From the NCBI RefSeq assembly GCF_001698225.1, contig NZ_CP016594.1, positions 3,596,001 through 3,660,000 of the forward strand: a stretch of DNA of 64,000 nt, read 5' to 3'. Within the stretch, counting starts at the first letter, position 1; every line of letters begins with the position of its first letter. The DNA is from Gordonia terrae (GTDB lineage Bacteria > Actinomycetota > Actinomycetes > Mycobacteriales > Mycobacteriaceae). A program made the position numbers and the translations under genes. Shown one piece after another: positions 63,245-64,000 of the stretch. The notes under the pieces were generated by a model. The model did no database searches, was not told where the DNA came from, and saw only the letters and a program-made list of their open reading frames with translations.

Positions 63245-64000
63245 TCAGCTCCGTCGGCGCCCGTCGGGCCGGAGTTCCGCGACGGTCGCGACCGCATGGG
63301 TCAAGCTGTAATCGGGGTCGGCCGCCTGCCCCTTCACATCGGCGTTGAGCGCGGCGACCACGCCGACCGCCCGGGCGATCGACTCCGAATCCCACGCCTT
63401 GGCCTTCGCCTGGACGTTCTTGACCCGGTTGGGCGGCATGCCGAGCTCTCGGGCCGCATCGAAGTGGTTGATCGATCCCATCGGCCGGATGCGGGCGATC
63501 GCGTGCACGGCCTCGGCGAGTGCGTCGGCGAGCAGCACCCTCGGCACCCCGTGGTGCAGAGCCCAGGCCAGCGACTCCAGCGCACCCGCCCGATCGCCCG
63601 TCACCGCGCGGTCGGCCACCTCGAAACCGGTCACCTCGGGACGGCCCTGGTAGTACAGCCGCACGGTCTCGCGGTCCACCTTTCCGCCGGTGTCGGCGAC
63701 GAGTTGCGCACACGCGGCCGCCAGTTCACGCAGTTCCGAGCCGACGCCTTCGACGACCTGCTCGACGACGTCCGCGCCGACCTTGACACCCAGCGAACGG
63801 AATTCGTTGCGCACGAACGTCATCCGCTCCGACGGCCACTTTGGGGCCGTGGTCTCGTGCTCGACGGCGCCGGCCTTCTTGAGCGCCGGGACCATCGACT
63901 TTGCCCGCCCGCCGCCGTGGTGCACGACCATCAGCGTGATGCCCTCGGGCAGTGACGACGCCGTGGCGGCGATCAGTGCGGCCGGCTCCTTGCCCGCCTC
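63245..64000 (-). CDS. holA: DNA polymerase III delta subunit, C-terminal 251 residues (runs off window)
   Basis: Clamp-loader delta subunit, which opens the sliding clamp. The visible part has the AAA+ lid and C-terminal collar domain, with VVHHGGGRAKSMVPALKKAG, GSELRELAAACAQLVADTGG and RVLLADALAEAVHAIARIRPMG. The reading frame stays open through position 64000, so the N-terminus lies beyond the window. Convergent with rpsT; same order as Rv2413c. Confidence 0.93.
   Translation of the reverse strand, partial: EAGKEPAALIAATASSLPEGITLMVVHHGGGRAKSMVPALKKAGAVEHETTAPKWPSERMTFVRNEFRSLGVKVGADVVEQVVEGVGSELRELAAACAQLVADTGGKVDRETVRLYYQGRPEVTGFEVADRAVTGDRAGALESLAWALHHGVPRVLLADALAEAVHAIARIRPMGSINHFDAARELGMPPNRVKNVQAKAKAWDSESIARAVGVVAALNADVKGQAADPDYSLTHAVATVAELRPDGRRRS

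Overview
The window is a high-GC actinobacterial chromosome segment. GTG and TTG starts are frequent, there are many 4-nt ATGA/GTGA gene overlaps, and the gene set matches mycolic-acid bacteria. From memory, the gene order follows the Mycobacterium tuberculosis dnaG (Rv2343c) to holA (Rv2413c) region closely. The intergenic palindromes and catabolic load fit Gordonia or a near relative; the genus is an inference. No transposase, integrase, CRISPR array, tRNA or rRNA was recognised.

Layout. 1-3783 (minus): 5' end of dnaG, dgt, a cold-shock-domain protein and glyS. 3988-6405 (plus): a lipoprotein aminopeptidase, then a zinc-sensing ArsR/SmtB repressor overlapping zur, behind a promoter with a Zur-box-like sequence. 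6430-20364 (minus): uppS, recO, an unusual pyruvate-kinase-like protein, a YhgE-type membrane protein, era, a CorC-type CBS protein, ybeY, phoH, rsmE, dnaJ and hrcA. 20527-28080: a small conserved protein, hemW (minus), and the sulfate assimilation operon sir-cysH-cysD-cysN-chelatase (plus). That operon is preceded by an unlisted 29-codon ORF resembling cysteine-responsive leader peptides, and by a hairpin abutting the sir ribosome-binding site. 28101-28292 holds tandem repeats and a long palindrome; then come two tiny membrane proteins and a GH15 trehalase.

30880-51430 is an accessory catabolic island. The left half has two HSL-type esterases, a flavin reductase, an acyl-CoA dehydrogenase and an HsaA-like flavin monooxygenase, divergent from an LLM-class oxidoreductase and a Baeyer-Villiger monooxygenase. 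The right half has an acyl-CoA ligase, an internally deleted SDR, an APH-type kinase with a small partner protein, an enoyl-CoA hydratase and an SDR. These are divergent from a thiolase, two MaoC proteins, a double-headed TetR regulator and another SDR. I read this as oxidation of a ketone to an ester or lactone, hydrolysis to a hydroxy acid, CoA activation, possible phosphorylation of the hydroxyl (LvaAB/ACAD11 logic) and beta-oxidation.

51448-64000 returns to core genes: a CDF cation transporter, M3 peptidase, lepA (possible AUU start), an alpha/beta hydrolase with a PemK-like protein, the transglutaminase/alpha-E/ATP-grasp trio, a sulfotransferase-like protein, rpsT and the 3' part of holA. 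Non-coding gaps are short. The largest (3784-3987, 22204-22570, 28081-28374, 37365-37663, 47109-47334, 62498-62736, 62998-63244) hold the promoters, leader, hairpins and repeats listed.
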